Source: Saccharopolyspora shandongensis
GTDB lineage: Bacteria; Actinomycetota; Actinomycetes; Mycobacteriales; Pseudonocardiaceae
Reading direction: 5' to 3'
Length of the DNA stretch: 64,000 bases
NCBI RefSeq assembly: GCF_900106995.1
Contig: NZ_FNOK01000021.1
Location: 82,378-146,377, forward strand
Part shown: positions 37,267-45,781 of the stretch, piece after piece
How the letters are laid out: each line of letters begins with the position of its first letter
Position numbering within the stretch: the stretch's first letter is position 1
Made by a program: the position numbers and the translations under genes
Notes under the pieces: generated by a model
The model's database searches: none
Seen by the model: the letters and a program-made list of their open reading frames with translations, nothing else
Told to the model about the DNA's origin: nothing

Positions 37267-37645
37267 CCGCATTGGTCGATGCCAGGACGATCCCCTCGAT
37301 GCACTCAGCGAGTCGGGGCGCACTGCTGTTCCCCGCGCATTTCCCCGGGCCGGGCGCAGCCGAAGTGCGGCGCGTAGGCGACCGCTTCGAGGTGAAGGAG
37401 TGGGCGGCATGGCGGTGAGGTTCTGCGGCATCCCGTGCGCGATCGATCCGGCCGGCACCGCGCGGTTCGCCGTGCCGACGCTTGTGGGCGGTCAACCCGG
37501 TGCGGGCGTCCAGCGCGGGCCCGACTGCACAACGGTCGGTGTGCTGATCGGTCGAATGTCAGTCGAGGTCCTCGGTACTGCGGACAATCAGGTCCATTGT
37601 GGACTCCTGTTGTCCGGCGACCTCACATCCCGACCGTCGGGGACC
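37267..37645. other. Gap with one weak ORF
   Basis: A plus-strand ATG at 37409 has a strong GAAGGAG site 8 bp upstream and opens MAVRFCGIPCAIDPAGTARF. The frame then runs antisense through the 98-residue gene at 37646-37942 and matches nothing I recognise. It may be the 5' relic of a lost gene. I see nothing else here. Confidence 0.35.
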
Positions 37646-37942
37646 TCACAGATCCTTGTTGCCGAACACATCCTCGTACAGTCCCGCCAACTCGGTCGTA
37701 TCCACGATTTCGGCGAGTCGCTCCAGTGCGTCCGGACGAGTCAGCGCCGTGCGCTTGTCTTCGAATTCGGCGACGGACATGTCCAGCTCGAGGATCGTGA
37801 TCACCTGCCGGTCGTCGGCGGCGTTGCGTGAGACGCTGACCTTCGCGGGGTAGTCGTCCACATCCTCCGGAACCCAAGCTTCCATGAACTGCTCATACGT
37901 CACGCCCGCCTTCAGGGTTCGTACGAACACAGCACGCAACAT
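37646..37942 (-). CDS. Small hypothetical protein, possible ferredoxin-like alpha/beta barrel
   Basis: A 98-residue protein starting MLRAVFVRTLKAGVTYEQFM. The strand-helix-strand pattern resembles dimeric alpha/beta-barrel (EthD/Dabb-like) proteins, but no catalytic signature is visible. An AAGGGG site precedes the ATG at 37942. It lies downstream of the aromatic ring-cleavage operon, separated by 171 bp on the same strand. Function is unknown. Confidence 0.65.
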   Translation of the reverse strand: MLRAVFVRTLKAGVTYEQFMEAWVPEDVDDYPAKVSVSRNAADDRQVITILELDMSVAEFEDKRTALTRPDALERLAEIVDTTELAGLYEDVFGNKDL

Positions 37943-38113
37943 CGCTACCCCTTGAAAGAGAATCCTGGCTGCCAACCATGCTAACCATGGCCACCGACAG
38001 GCCACCAAAATCTACTGGCCGGCGCCGCGGGCGCGTTGGCTGGGCCCATCACGTCAACTCTGCTGCGGCTTGACATTCAAGCTCCTGGGATGTCTTTCAG
38101 CTCGTCCGCCCGG

Positions 38114-39052
38114 TCACATCGGCGGCGCGATGAACAGGCCGCGGTCGACGTCGTTGTGCGAGCGGGCGGCGATGAACTCGTCCATCTCGTTCGCGGTGCC
38201 CCACTGGTCGGCGTTGGCGGGATCGGTCAGGTCGTAGATGTGCGGGTGCCAGGTGTCCTCGTCGATGATCTCGAGCTCGGTCGTGTATTCGACGGTGTTC
38301 CCGGCGTGGTCGAGGAAGTAGCTGAACGAGTTGTCCCCGGCCCGGTGCCGTCCCGGTCCCCAGAGGCGCTCGAAGCCAAGGCGGTGCAGGCGCCCGGTGC
38401 CGCGCATGAACTCGTCGACGCCGCGCATCTCGAACGAGGCATGGTGGAAGGCGGCATGCGGGCCGCGTACGAAGCCGAAGCTGTGGTGGAAGGTGTTGCA
38501 CCGCAAGAACCACATGATCTCGCGGTCGCCGATGCGCATCGTGTCGGACAGCCGGAATCCGAGGTTTTCGATATACCAGCGGACGGTCACTTCCGGGGTG
38601 GGCGTGTTCATCAGCACGTGCGAAAGCCGTACCGGGATGGACTCGCGCTCCTCGATCTTGCGGTGCGCCCGGACCGCGACGTCCGCGGAGACCTCGACGA
38701 CTCGCCCCTCGTTGTCGAAGAACCGGACGCCGTAGCCGCCGCCTGGTGTGTCCAGTACGCGGGGTTCGTGGACGAGCGTCACTCCTCGACCGATCAGCTG
38801 CTCGGTCAAGGTGTCCACGTCGGCGGGGCTGGCGGAGCCGAACGCGATGAGGTCCGTGCGCTTCTGGTCGTCCTCGCGTAGCCGGACGACATACAGCTCC
38901 GGTGAGCCCTCGGCGGCGAGAAAGGAAACCCCCGAGTCATTGGCCGTTTCCGTCAGCCCCCACGTCTCCCGGTAGAACGTGCGCTGGTCGGCGAAGTTCG
39001 GCATCGCGATGTCGACGTGCCGCAGGTGTGTGATCAGACCGGTGGCGTGCAT
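38114..39052 (-). CDS. Extradiol (VOC-family) ring-cleavage dioxygenase
   Basis: A 312-residue two-domain type I extradiol dioxygenase. The metal triad is visible as His in RLSHVLM (near 144), His in FHHASFEM (near 205) and Glu in VEYTTE (near 254). Such enzymes open catecholic or hydroxylated heteroaromatic rings with Fe(II) and O2. It is the last gene of a three-gene operon after an alpha/beta hydrolase and an FAD hydroxylase, a hydroxylate-cleave-hydrolyse order. The aromatic substrate is unknown. Confidence 0.87.
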   Translation of the reverse strand: MHATGLITHLRHVDIAMPNFADQRTFYRETWGLTETANDSGVSFLAAEGSPELYVVRLREDDQKRTDLIAFGSASPADVDTLTEQLIGRGVTLVHEPRVLDTPGGGYGVRFFDNEGRVVEVSADVAVRAHRKIEERESIPVRLSHVLMNTPTPEVTVRWYIENLGFRLSDTMRIGDREIMWFLRCNTFHHSFGFVRGPHAAFHHASFEMRGVDEFMRGTGRLHRLGFERLWGPGRHRAGDNSFSYFLDHAGNTVEYTTELEIIDEDTWHPHIYDLTDPANADQWGTANEMDEFIAARSHNDVDRGLFIAPPM

Positions 39053-39053
39053 A

Positions 39054-40223
39054 TCAGTTCCCTTCTGTTGCTGGTTGGCCGAGCCGGTCGGTCAGCCAGT
39101 CGACGATGGTCGGCAGGACGGGTCCGGATCCCATGTGTCCGCCGGGAAAGAGCCGTGCGGTCTTCGGGTCACCGTGCTCGAGGGCGAGGTGGATGTCGGC
39201 GGAGGCGTTCTGCTGATCGTCCTTTCCGTTGACCAGCAGCAATGGGCACGACTTCAGGTCCAGAATTCCCTGGTCCAGCAAGGAAAGTTCGGGGCAGCGC
39301 GCGACGTAGTCCGCGAAGGTGGTGCCACCGAAGATGCGAGCGCGGGCGGGCATGAGATCCATCAGGTAGGACGAGGCGTTCCGGGACTTCTCCTGCCATT
39401 CGGGCTGGAACGTCAGGTGCACCCCGCCGCCCCAGTTGACCGCGGCGGTGAGATGTTCGCGGTGCGTGTGCGCCAGTTTCATCGCCCAGTACCCGCCGAA
39501 GGACAGCCCGAGGGCCGCGATCCGATCCGCGTCGAGGTCGTTCCTGCTCCGCAGCCAGTCGAACACCGGATCCCACTGGCGTTCCGCGTCCGGACCGGCC
39601 AGCACCGGAGACTGCCCGACACCCGGCTTGTCGATGTGCACCGTGGCGAAACCACGTTCGCGCAGTAGCCGACCGCGGGCGTAGCTCTCCTCTTTCCACA
39701 CGTCGATTCCGCCCCACATCAGCACAATCGGTGACCTGGCCGCGCCGGAGCCGGGTGGCCGGGCCACCAGGAACGAGACGGAGTCACCTTCGCCCGTGCG
39801 GCCGTCGAACGGGACGCTGACCTGCTCGACGGGCGTGTTCTCCAGTTCGCAGACCCGGGCGAAGTAGGTCCGAGCCAGCTCGTATGCGGCCAGCTTGGCG
39901 GGATGGATGGGCGATGGGTATCGCCCGAGGAACGCGAACTGGTAGGCCTGCCACCAGTTCTCCAGCGCGGTGCCGCGGTCGCCGTCGACCTCGGCCCGCT
40001 CGGCCGCCGCCGCGAACTCCGCAGCGCCGCCGAGCCAGTGCTCCGCCCAACGGACCGGGTCGATGCCGGGAAGCGTCTCGATGTACCGGGAAGCCGCGGC
40101 CTCGCCGATGGCGTTGAACGGGTTGCGCCGCTGCGCGAGATGCGTACGCAACCACGACTTCGCCTCGGGCAGGGACGGGGCGGTTTCGTCGGACAACCGA
40201 ACCTCCTCATTCACGTCGGTCAT
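39054..40223 (-). CDS. Alpha/beta hydrolase, FrsA/dihydropseudooxynicotine-hydrolase-like
   Basis: A 389-residue hydrolase. An unusually large helical N-terminal cap (about residues 1-160) precedes the catalytic domain. The nucleophile elbow is GLSFGG near residue 238, the acid lies in VNGKDDQQ near 335 and the histidine in PGGHMGSG near 368. This layout resembles the C-C bond hydrolases of the 2,6-dihydropseudooxynicotine/FrsA type rather than small meta-cleavage hydrolases. The ATG overlaps the monooxygenase stop (ATGA). It probably cleaves the ring-opened product of the neighbouring dioxygenase. Confidence 0.82.
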   Translation of the reverse strand: MTDVNEEVRLSDETAPSLPEAKSWLRTHLAQRRNPFNAIGEAAASRYIETLPGIDPVRWAEHWLGGAAEFAAAAERAEVDGDRGTALENWWQAYQFAFLGRYPSPIHPAKLAAYELARTYFARVCELENTPVEQVSVPFDGRTGEGDSVSFLVARPPGSGAARSPIVLMWGGIDVWKEESYARGRLLRERGFATVHIDKPGVGQSPVLAGPDAERQWDPVFDWLRSRNDLDADRIAALGLSFGGYWAMKLAHTHREHLTAAVNWGGGVHLTFQPEWQEKSRNASSYLMDLMPARARIFGGTTFADYVARCPELSLLDQGILDLKSCPLLLVNGKDDQQNASADIHLALEHGDPKTARLFPGGHMGSGPVLPTIVDWLTDRLGQPATEGN

Positions 40224-41344
40224 GCCGGGAGCGCCATCCGTTGGTGGCACGCCTCGATGAGCGGATACGAATCGCGATGTCGTTGCTCCTGCTCGAGGCC
40301 TGCGATCGCGACCGATGTCTTCACCAAGACCGCGCACCGTTCCCGACGGCGGTCCATGAATGCCTCGAGAGCCTTCCGGGTGTCCTGGCAGCGGTCCAAC
40401 TCCTGCGCCAGGACCAGGCCGTCCTCGATGGCGAGTGCGGCCCCGCTGGCCATCTGCGGCGAGGGCGCGTGCGCGGCGTCGCCGATGACGATGCTGGTCC
40501 CGTCGGACCACGACGTGTCGACGAACGCGGTCTGCACGGGCCGTCGAATCACCGAATCGGACCGTGCGACCTGGGGGCGAATCTCGGCGACACGGCCGGA
40601 GAACGGGGCCAGCAGATCTCCCATCCGCGGGGCGAGGTCGGCATCCGGAAGCACGTCCGGTCGAACCTCGTTCTCGGTGAGGAAGACGTATGCCTGGCTC
40701 GGGGAGATCGGCACGACTCCGGTCTGGTGGCCGGTACCGACGAAGGTGTGGATGCTGGTGGCCCAGTCGGGACGCGGCACGAGGGCCCGCCACACCATCT
40801 GGCCGTGATAGCGAATCGGGGTAGGACGGCCGATGAGGTCACGTACGACGGAACGAATGCCATCGGCACCCACGAGCAGGTCGACGGTTCGCACCGTTGC
40901 GTCGGTCAGTTCGGCGCGTGCCTGACCATCCCCATGGTCCAGGTGGGAAACACTGAGTCCATAGTGGATCCGAGCACCGAGCCGCAGCGCCTCGGTGCGC
41001 AGGATTCGGTGCAGTTCTGGGCGCGCGATTCCCGCCATGGCCGGGCGATCCTGGCCGATCAGCCGCGGGAGCTCGATCGGGTTCGCCACCCCGTTCGCGT
41101 CGACGTTGGTGATAACACTCATGCCGTATCCGGTGGCAAGGCACTGATCGGCCAGCCCCAGGCCGTCGAGCGCACGAAGCGAAGGGCCGGTCAGGCTCAG
41201 CCCCCAGCCGGCGGCGGCACCCTCGGCGCCCGTTTCGATGACCTCGACCAGCCATCCCCGTCGAGCCAGGGCGCACGCTGTGGTCAATCCCGCGATGCCG
41301 GCACCGACGATCAGCGCTGAACGCGCGCCGTCACTGTTGTCCAT
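40220..41344 (-). CDS. FAD-dependent aromatic monooxygenase
   Basis: A 374-residue group A flavin hydroxylase with GAGIAGLTTACALARRGW at residue 14, a DG-motif-like LLVGADGIRS near 158 and GDAAHAPSPQMASGAA near 285. It hydroxylates an aromatic or heteroaromatic substrate using NAD(P)H. It is the first gene of a three-gene operon, overlapping the hydrolase by 4 bp. A strong inverted repeat lies upstream and an AraC regulator is encoded divergently beyond a relic. Confidence 0.87.
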   Translation of the reverse strand: MDNSDGARSALIVGAGIAGLTTACALARRGWLVEVIETGAEGAAAGWGLSLTGPSLRALDGLGLADQCLATGYGMSVITNVDANGVANPIELPRLIGQDRPAMAGIARPELHRILRTEALRLGARIHYGLSVSHLDHGDGQARAELTDATVRTVDLLVGADGIRSVVRDLIGRPTPIRYHGQMVWRALVPRPDWATSIHTFVGTGHQTGVVPISPSQAYVFLTENEVRPDVLPDADLAPRMGDLLAPFSGRVAEIRPQVARSDSVIRRPVQTAFVDTSWSDGTSIVIGDAAHAPSPQMASGAALAIEDGLVLAQELDRCQDTRKALEAFMDRRRERCAVLVKTSVAIAGLEQEQRHRDSYPLIEACHQRMALPA

Positions 41345-41416
41345 AGGTCCTCCATGCCGCTGTACTCGGCCAAGCTAGGTCGGCAGCCCCGGGTTCCCAG
41401 TCCGGTTCAGGCGGAC

Positions 41417-41474
41417 GTTGTCCGGTTCCGGCAACGGTTCCGGAATCGGATACCGACGTCTGGAACCGGACAAC
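41417..41474. promoter_or_regulatory. Candidate operator of the ring-cleavage operon
   Basis: A perfect 13-bp inverted repeat, gttgtccggttcc at 41417-41429 and its complement at 41462-41474, lies 73-130 bp upstream of the monooxygenase start. Extra tccggttc-like half-sites (near 41401 and 41437) surround it. It is a likely binding site for the AraC regulator at 41831. Confidence 0.6.
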
Positions 41475-41540
41475 GACCTCGTGGCCGCAGACCTAGCGTG
41501 TCCGGCACGGCGACCGGAGGTCCGAACAGGAGGACGACAC

Positions 41541-41798
41541 GTGCGCATCGGCAACCTCGCGGGACGGCTCACCCTGTTCACCGCGACCAACCCGGTCGGC
41601 GCGGTCGACGTTGAGAAGGCGTCGGCCGGCCGGTTCGGCTCGGACCCGCAGGCGGTGTTCGCGGTGTGGGAGGAGTTCCTCGGCTGGACGCGTGCCGCCG
41701 ACCCGACCATTCCCACGAGAAGCACGTGCTCGTCGCGGACTGGTTCGCCGACCGGCTGTTCGCCTCGATGGCCCGTGTTCCGCCACCTCGATCGGTGA
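41541..41798 (+). pseudogene. N-terminal fragment of an FAH-family hydrolase
   Basis: A good AGGAGG site and GTG at 41541 open MRIGNLAGRLTLFT then AVDVEKASAGRFGSDPQAVF, the usual N-terminus of fumarylacetoacetate-hydrolase-family proteins. Homology ends near residue 55. The frame closes at residue 85, while another frame keeps open sequence (HVLVADWFADRLFASM). The enzyme should be about 290 residues. It probably once belonged to the aromatic catabolic locus. Confidence 0.6.
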
Positions 41799-41830
41799 CA
41801 TGATCGTCTCGCCTATCAAGGAGGTGAGCG

Positions 41831-42805
41831 GTGTTGTCGAGTCCCCTCCGTGATTTCGTCATCACGAAGTCCGGCAATCCGGTGAACCTGCTCCACTCGG
41901 CGGCCCGGCTCTTCGGCGGGGCGGTCACCACCAGCCCCCTCGGCCCCCTCGCCGAGGGTGAACACGAGGTACGCGGTGTCGCGGCCGCGGACTTCGCCGT
42001 CGGCTACTTCGCCTCCTCGTTGGCGGTGCGGGTCGGCACGGCGCCCGGCAGGGACTCGTACTTCGTCAACCTGGGCCTGGCCGGTGAGATCTCCGCGAGT
42101 CGTGGCGGCCGGCAAGCCGTCCTCAGCCGGGCAAGGGCCGGGGTGTTCAATCCGGGCGACGCCCAGGAACTTCGCCCGAACCGGCCGGGGACGAGATTCC
42201 TGGGCCTGCGGATCGACGCCGGACTCGTCCGGCGAGAACTCGCGGCGCTCACCGGGCGCCCGACCGGTTCCACCGTGCGTTTCGACCTTCCGCTCGACCT
42301 ATCCGAACCACGGGGCAGGGCGGTGAAGCTGCTGATCGGGTCATTGATCGAGCAACTCGACTCCGACGATCCGCTGTTCCAGCGGGAGGAACTGCAACGG
42401 AGCCAGTTGCGCTGCATCGTGACCGCGCTGCTGCTGGCCCAGTCGCACACCCATACCGCCGCGCTGCGCGGCGTCCCCCGGATGCCGCATCCCAGAGCGC
42501 TGCGTGCGGCCGTCGCCTTCGTCGAAGCCAACCTGCCGGAACCGATCTCCCTCGGCCAGATCGCGGAGGCAGCCGGGTGCAGCGCGCGGACGATCAGCAG
42601 CGCGTTCCGGGAGAAACTCGGGACATCTCCGATGGGTTACGTCCGCAACCTCCGGCTGGACCGGATACGCCACGACATACTGTCGACCGGTGATCGGGTC
42701 GGAGAAATAGCGTATCGCTGGGGCATAACCCATCTTGGCCGATTCGCGGGCGAGTACCGTTCGCGGTTCGGCGAGCTTCCGTCGACCACCGCCGCCCGGA
42801 GGTAG
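41831..42805 (+). CDS. AraC-family regulator with AraC-binding-like sensor
   Basis: A 324-residue regulator. The N-terminal ligand domain (about residues 10-200) is of the AraC-binding-like kind found in regulators of aromatic catabolism, and the two-HTH AraC domain is at 218-320 (ISLGQIAEAAGCSARTISSA, then VGEIAYRWGI). The GTG start has an AAGGAGG site. It is oriented away from the ring-cleavage operon and separated by an FAH relic. It is the likely activator of that operon. Confidence 0.86.
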   Translation: MLSSPLRDFVITKSGNPVNLLHSAARLFGGAVTTSPLGPLAEGEHEVRGVAAADFAVGYFASSLAVRVGTAPGRDSYFVNLGLAGEISASRGGRQAVLSRARAGVFNPGDAQELRPNRPGTRFLGLRIDAGLVRRELAALTGRPTGSTVRFDLPLDLSEPRGRAVKLLIGSLIEQLDSDDPLFQREELQRSQLRCIVTALLLAQSHTHTAALRGVPRMPHPRALRAAVAFVEANLPEPISLGQIAEAAGCSARTISSAFREKLGTSPMGYVRNLRLDRIRHDILSTGDRVGEIAYRWGITHLGRFAGEYRSRFGELPSTTAARR

Positions 42806-43120
42806 TTCCCACAGTCCTGGGGCAGTCCGTGGGCGACCCGCGATCCGTCCGGACCGCTTGACGCATCCCGGTGTGCTCCGGCTGATGTCGAGCGCCATCC
42901 ACCGGCAACGGCGCCTCCAGGGCGAAGTCCTGTCCGATCGTGGTTGTGCGGTGGTCGATATGGCGCGAGTTCCCGGAAACACTTCGTGTCCACCGCGCCA
43001 GGAGCGGCGCGCGCCGGTGGGCATGCCCGGCTCCGGGCTGCTGATCGGAGGACATGAATCGGTCTGATCGACTACCTATGTGCGGAGGGGCGAACAGGCC
43101 CGCCCCTCCGCGCAGATCGC
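42806..43120. other. Gap without a supportable gene
   Basis: About 315 bp between the AraC gene and the truncated MFS gene. Short frames occur on both strands, but none has a family match I recognise or a good ribosome binding site. Confidence 0.4.
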
Positions 43121-43600
43121 TTACTCGGTGTGCTCGGCTGCGGACTTGGGGAGCGCGAACATCACGAGTGCCGTGATGATGTAGAGGCCGGCGGAGGTGA
43201 GCAGAACGATGCTGAGCGCATCGCTGAAGTCGGTCAGGGCTGGGGGGCCATTCGTTGATCCGGCGGCGGTGGTGAAGAAGATCGTTCCGAGGACGGCGAT
43301 GCCGATGGCGCCGCCGATCTGGTTGACGGTGGAGAGCACGCCGCCTGCGGCTCCGGCGTTGCGGCCGGGGACTCCGGCGAGGACGACACTGACGAGAATG
43401 GGCGCGGCCAGTCCGAGGCCGAGACCGCCGATGAACAGGGCGAGTGCGAGCAGCCAATATCCGGGATCGCTGCCGCCCTTGACGATGGCCCAGAGCACGA
43501 GCTGGGGCACCGCGATGGTGACCGAGCCCAGGATCAGCAGGAATCTGCCGGCCTTCGCCGCAAAGGCGCCATAGACGCCGATTGTCACCATTCTCAGCAC
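43121..43600 (-). pseudogene. C-terminal third of a DHA2-type MFS exporter
   Basis: The 159-codon frame encodes four hydrophobic segments matching the end of a 14-TM drug:H+ antiporter. GLGLGLAAPILVSVVLAGVP and GAAGGVLSTVNQIGGAIGIA form the signature loop of that family. The first two-thirds of the protein is absent, and nothing on the upstream side before the RidA terminator restores it. It is an almost certainly non-functional relic, though it retains an intact frame. Confidence 0.75.
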
Positions 43601-43619
43601 TGGATGTTCCCCATCTGCA

Positions 43620-43654
43620 TGCTGCTCGTGCCGGTCGAACCGGCACGAGCAGCA
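43620..43654 (-). terminator. Hairpin terminator of ridA
   Basis: A perfect 16-bp stem (tgctgctcgtgccggt and its complement) with a 3-nt loop lies 17 bp after the RidA stop codon. It separates ridA from the truncated MFS frame. Confidence 0.85.
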
Positions 43655-43671
43655 GAGGCGGCGTGGTCGCG

Positions 43672-44073
43672 TTACGCGACGGCGGTTCCGTCGAGTTCGA
43701 CCAGCTGGCCGGGGATCGCCAGCCGTGTCACGCCGAGCATCGTTGTGGTCGGTGCCACCCCGGCAGCACCCAGCCGCGACGCCAGCACGCCGTAGTGCGG
43801 GAACAGCGCGTCGACGTCGGTGGTGTAGACGTTGAGGCGGACGAGGTTGGCCAGCGACATGCCGGCCTCGGTGAGCACGGCTTCCAGGTTGTCGACGCTC
43901 AGCGCCAACTGTGCCGCGATGTCACCGTCATGCTGGGGCCTGCCGTCGCTACCCATCGCGGTCTGCCCCGAGATGTACAGGGTCCGGGTCTCCCCGGAGA
44001 CGACCTCCCCCTGGTTGAACCCCATCTCCAGCGACCACGTCACCGGGTTGACTGCTGTTCGTTCCATTGCCAT
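43672..44073 (-). CDS. ridA: RidA-family protein
   Basis: A 133-residue trimeric Rid-fold protein. It has SGQTAMGSDG near residue 35, a conserved acidic/arginine region LVRLNVYTTDVD and PTTTMLGVTRLAIPGQLVELDGTAVA at the end. RidA proteins hydrolyse reactive enamines and imines. The subgroup is one of the less typical ones, so a catabolic substrate is possible. It is divergent from a WYL regulator 118 bp away, which may control it. The ATG at 44073 or the in-frame ATG at 44067 could be used. Confidence 0.85.
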   Translation of the reverse strand: MAMERTAVNPVTWSLEMGFNQGEVVSGETRTLYISGQTAMGSDGRPQHDGDIAAQLALSVDNLEAVLTEAGMSLANLVRLNVYTTDVDALFPHYGVLASRLGAAGVAPTTTMLGVTRLAIPGQLVELDGTAVA

Positions 44074-44191
44074 TCCATTCGAGTCGTTGTGCGTACCTCT
44101 GCCGGCTCGGTAGTGCCGTCTTCGAGGCCGTAAAACCAGCCTTTCAACGAATCACGACACCTTGTGTCATATTTTTGATAAGAGTGGATCT

Positions 44192-45169
44192 GTGCGTGCC
44201 GATCGGTTGGTCTCGCTGGTGCTGCTGCTGCGCCAGCGCGGTCGGATGACCGCGGATGCGCTGGCCGACGAGCTGGAGGTCTCCACCCGCACGGTGCTGC
44301 GCGACATCGAAGCGCTGTCCTCGGCGGGCGTCCCGGTCTACGCCGAACGCGGCCGACATGGCGGGTTCGCACTGCTGCCCGGCTTCCGGACAGAGCTCAC
44401 CGGGCTGAACCACGACGAGGCTCTGGCCCTGCTGACCGCCGGGTCAGGGCCAGGTGAGCAGGTCTTCGGCCTCAGCTCAGCGCTCGCCTCAGCCATGCGC
44501 AAAGTGGTGGACGCCCTACCCGAAGGCCACCGAGCCAGCGTGGGCGACGCTGCCCAACGATTCCTCATCGAGCCGGAAACCGACCTGCTCTCGCGCCGAC
44601 TGGTCACCGAGGACGTGCCGGGCATGGTGATGAGTGAAGTCCGCCGCGCAGTGCTGGCCGGACACAAACTGCGCTTCCACTACGCGGCACCTGACAAGAC
44701 GCCTCACTGGCACACGGTGGACCCGATCGGCCTGGTCACCGTGCGTGATCGCGCCTACTTGCTGGCCGCCAAGTCCGGCGAGGATCGCACCTACCGGCTG
44801 TCGCGGATGCTGGCCGCCGAGGAACTTCTCGAGCCGGCACAGCGACCGGATCAGGTTGATCTGGACCGAATCTGGCGAGAACGCAGCGCACGGTTCCTGT
44901 CCGAGAACCACATCCCCGTGCTGGTGCGGGTCAAGCCCGCGCGGCGGGAGGAGCTGCTGAACACCGCGCGGGCCGTCCGTGCCGAGGAACCCGAGGCAGA
45001 CGGCTGGCTCCGGCTGGAGGTGACTTTCGAGGACCTCCGGCATGCGGTGTGGGCACTGTGGCAACTCGGCACCGACGCGGAAGCTCTCGCGCCCGAATCG
45101 TTGCGTGCCGCTCTACACGATCGCGCCGCCGCGATCGCCACCTGCTACGAAGAGTCATCCCCGGAGTGA
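44192..45169 (+). CDS. HTH-WYL transcriptional regulator
   Basis: A 325-residue DeoR/YafY-type regulator. The N-terminal winged helix is RADRLVSLVLLLRQRGRMTA then LEVSTRTVLRDIEALSSAGV. A central WYL domain spans about 150-235 and a WCX-like extension follows. The GTG at 44192 is chosen over the upstream ATG because the conserved start RxxRL begins here. WYL regulators sense ligands or nucleic acids. Divergence from ridA suggests it controls that gene. The 45170-45533 region after it shows no gene I can support. Confidence 0.85.
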   Translation: MRADRLVSLVLLLRQRGRMTADALADELEVSTRTVLRDIEALSSAGVPVYAERGRHGGFALLPGFRTELTGLNHDEALALLTAGSGPGEQVFGLSSALASAMRKVVDALPEGHRASVGDAAQRFLIEPETDLLSRRLVTEDVPGMVMSEVRRAVLAGHKLRFHYAAPDKTPHWHTVDPIGLVTVRDRAYLLAAKSGEDRTYRLSRMLAAEELLEPAQRPDQVDLDRIWRERSARFLSENHIPVLVRVKPARREELLNTARAVRAEEPEADGWLRLEVTFEDLRHAVWALWQLGTDAEALAPESLRAALHDRAAAIATCYEESSPE

Positions 45170-45533
45170 ATCGCGCCCCGAGCACTTCGCGCCAACACGG
45201 TTGCCTGTGATCGGCTCCACTCGGAGGGCTGAGGCCGCTTGGAGCGAGAGATTGCCCCTGAACCGCTGTGAATGCTTTGCCGACGACCGGCGTCGCGTCG
45301 ACCTCCGTCGATGTCGGCGCCGGTCGTGGTCTGCGTGGCTCTATCCGTGGTTTGTGACGTCGGTTGTTCGCCAACGTTGACACCGTCGCGTCAGCCTCCG
45401 ACGTGGTGTTAACGAAACGCGACACCACCTGCCAGCCGATCGATCAACAGGCGCGCCAAGACACTACACCGCAGGCTGCTGGGCCGGGGTACTGCGCGCC
45501 GCGGAGTGGCACGCCCCGGCGCCGCCTGTGGGT

Positions 45534-45595
45534 GGGGTACGAGCCGAATGCGCCGGGAAGGGGCTGCCTGGTCCTGCTTCCACTGGTCATGAGAC
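45534..45595 (-). repeat. 62-bp inverted repeat flanking the EF-Tu-domain gene, left arm
   Basis: Read on the minus strand this begins gtctcatgaccagtggaagc and matches the right arm at 48078-48138 over its full length, with about six mismatches and one indel. The arms point outward and enclose 2.5 kb containing one gene. The identity ends sharply on the outer side at ggggtac. Confidence 0.8.
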
Positions 45596-45781
45596 ACCGT
45601 CTGCCCATTGTGGACAGTATGGGCGACGAGGCGTCACCAGTGCGCACGCTTGCATGCGACCAGCAAGCACCTGGAATGGCACCGACCAGGTCGATTGGTG
45701 TGACAGGCGAGTGCCAGCGTGCCCCCGTCTTCGGGCGCCACCTCCGACACCGGGATAAAGCCCATGTCCGTGGCCTAGGGC

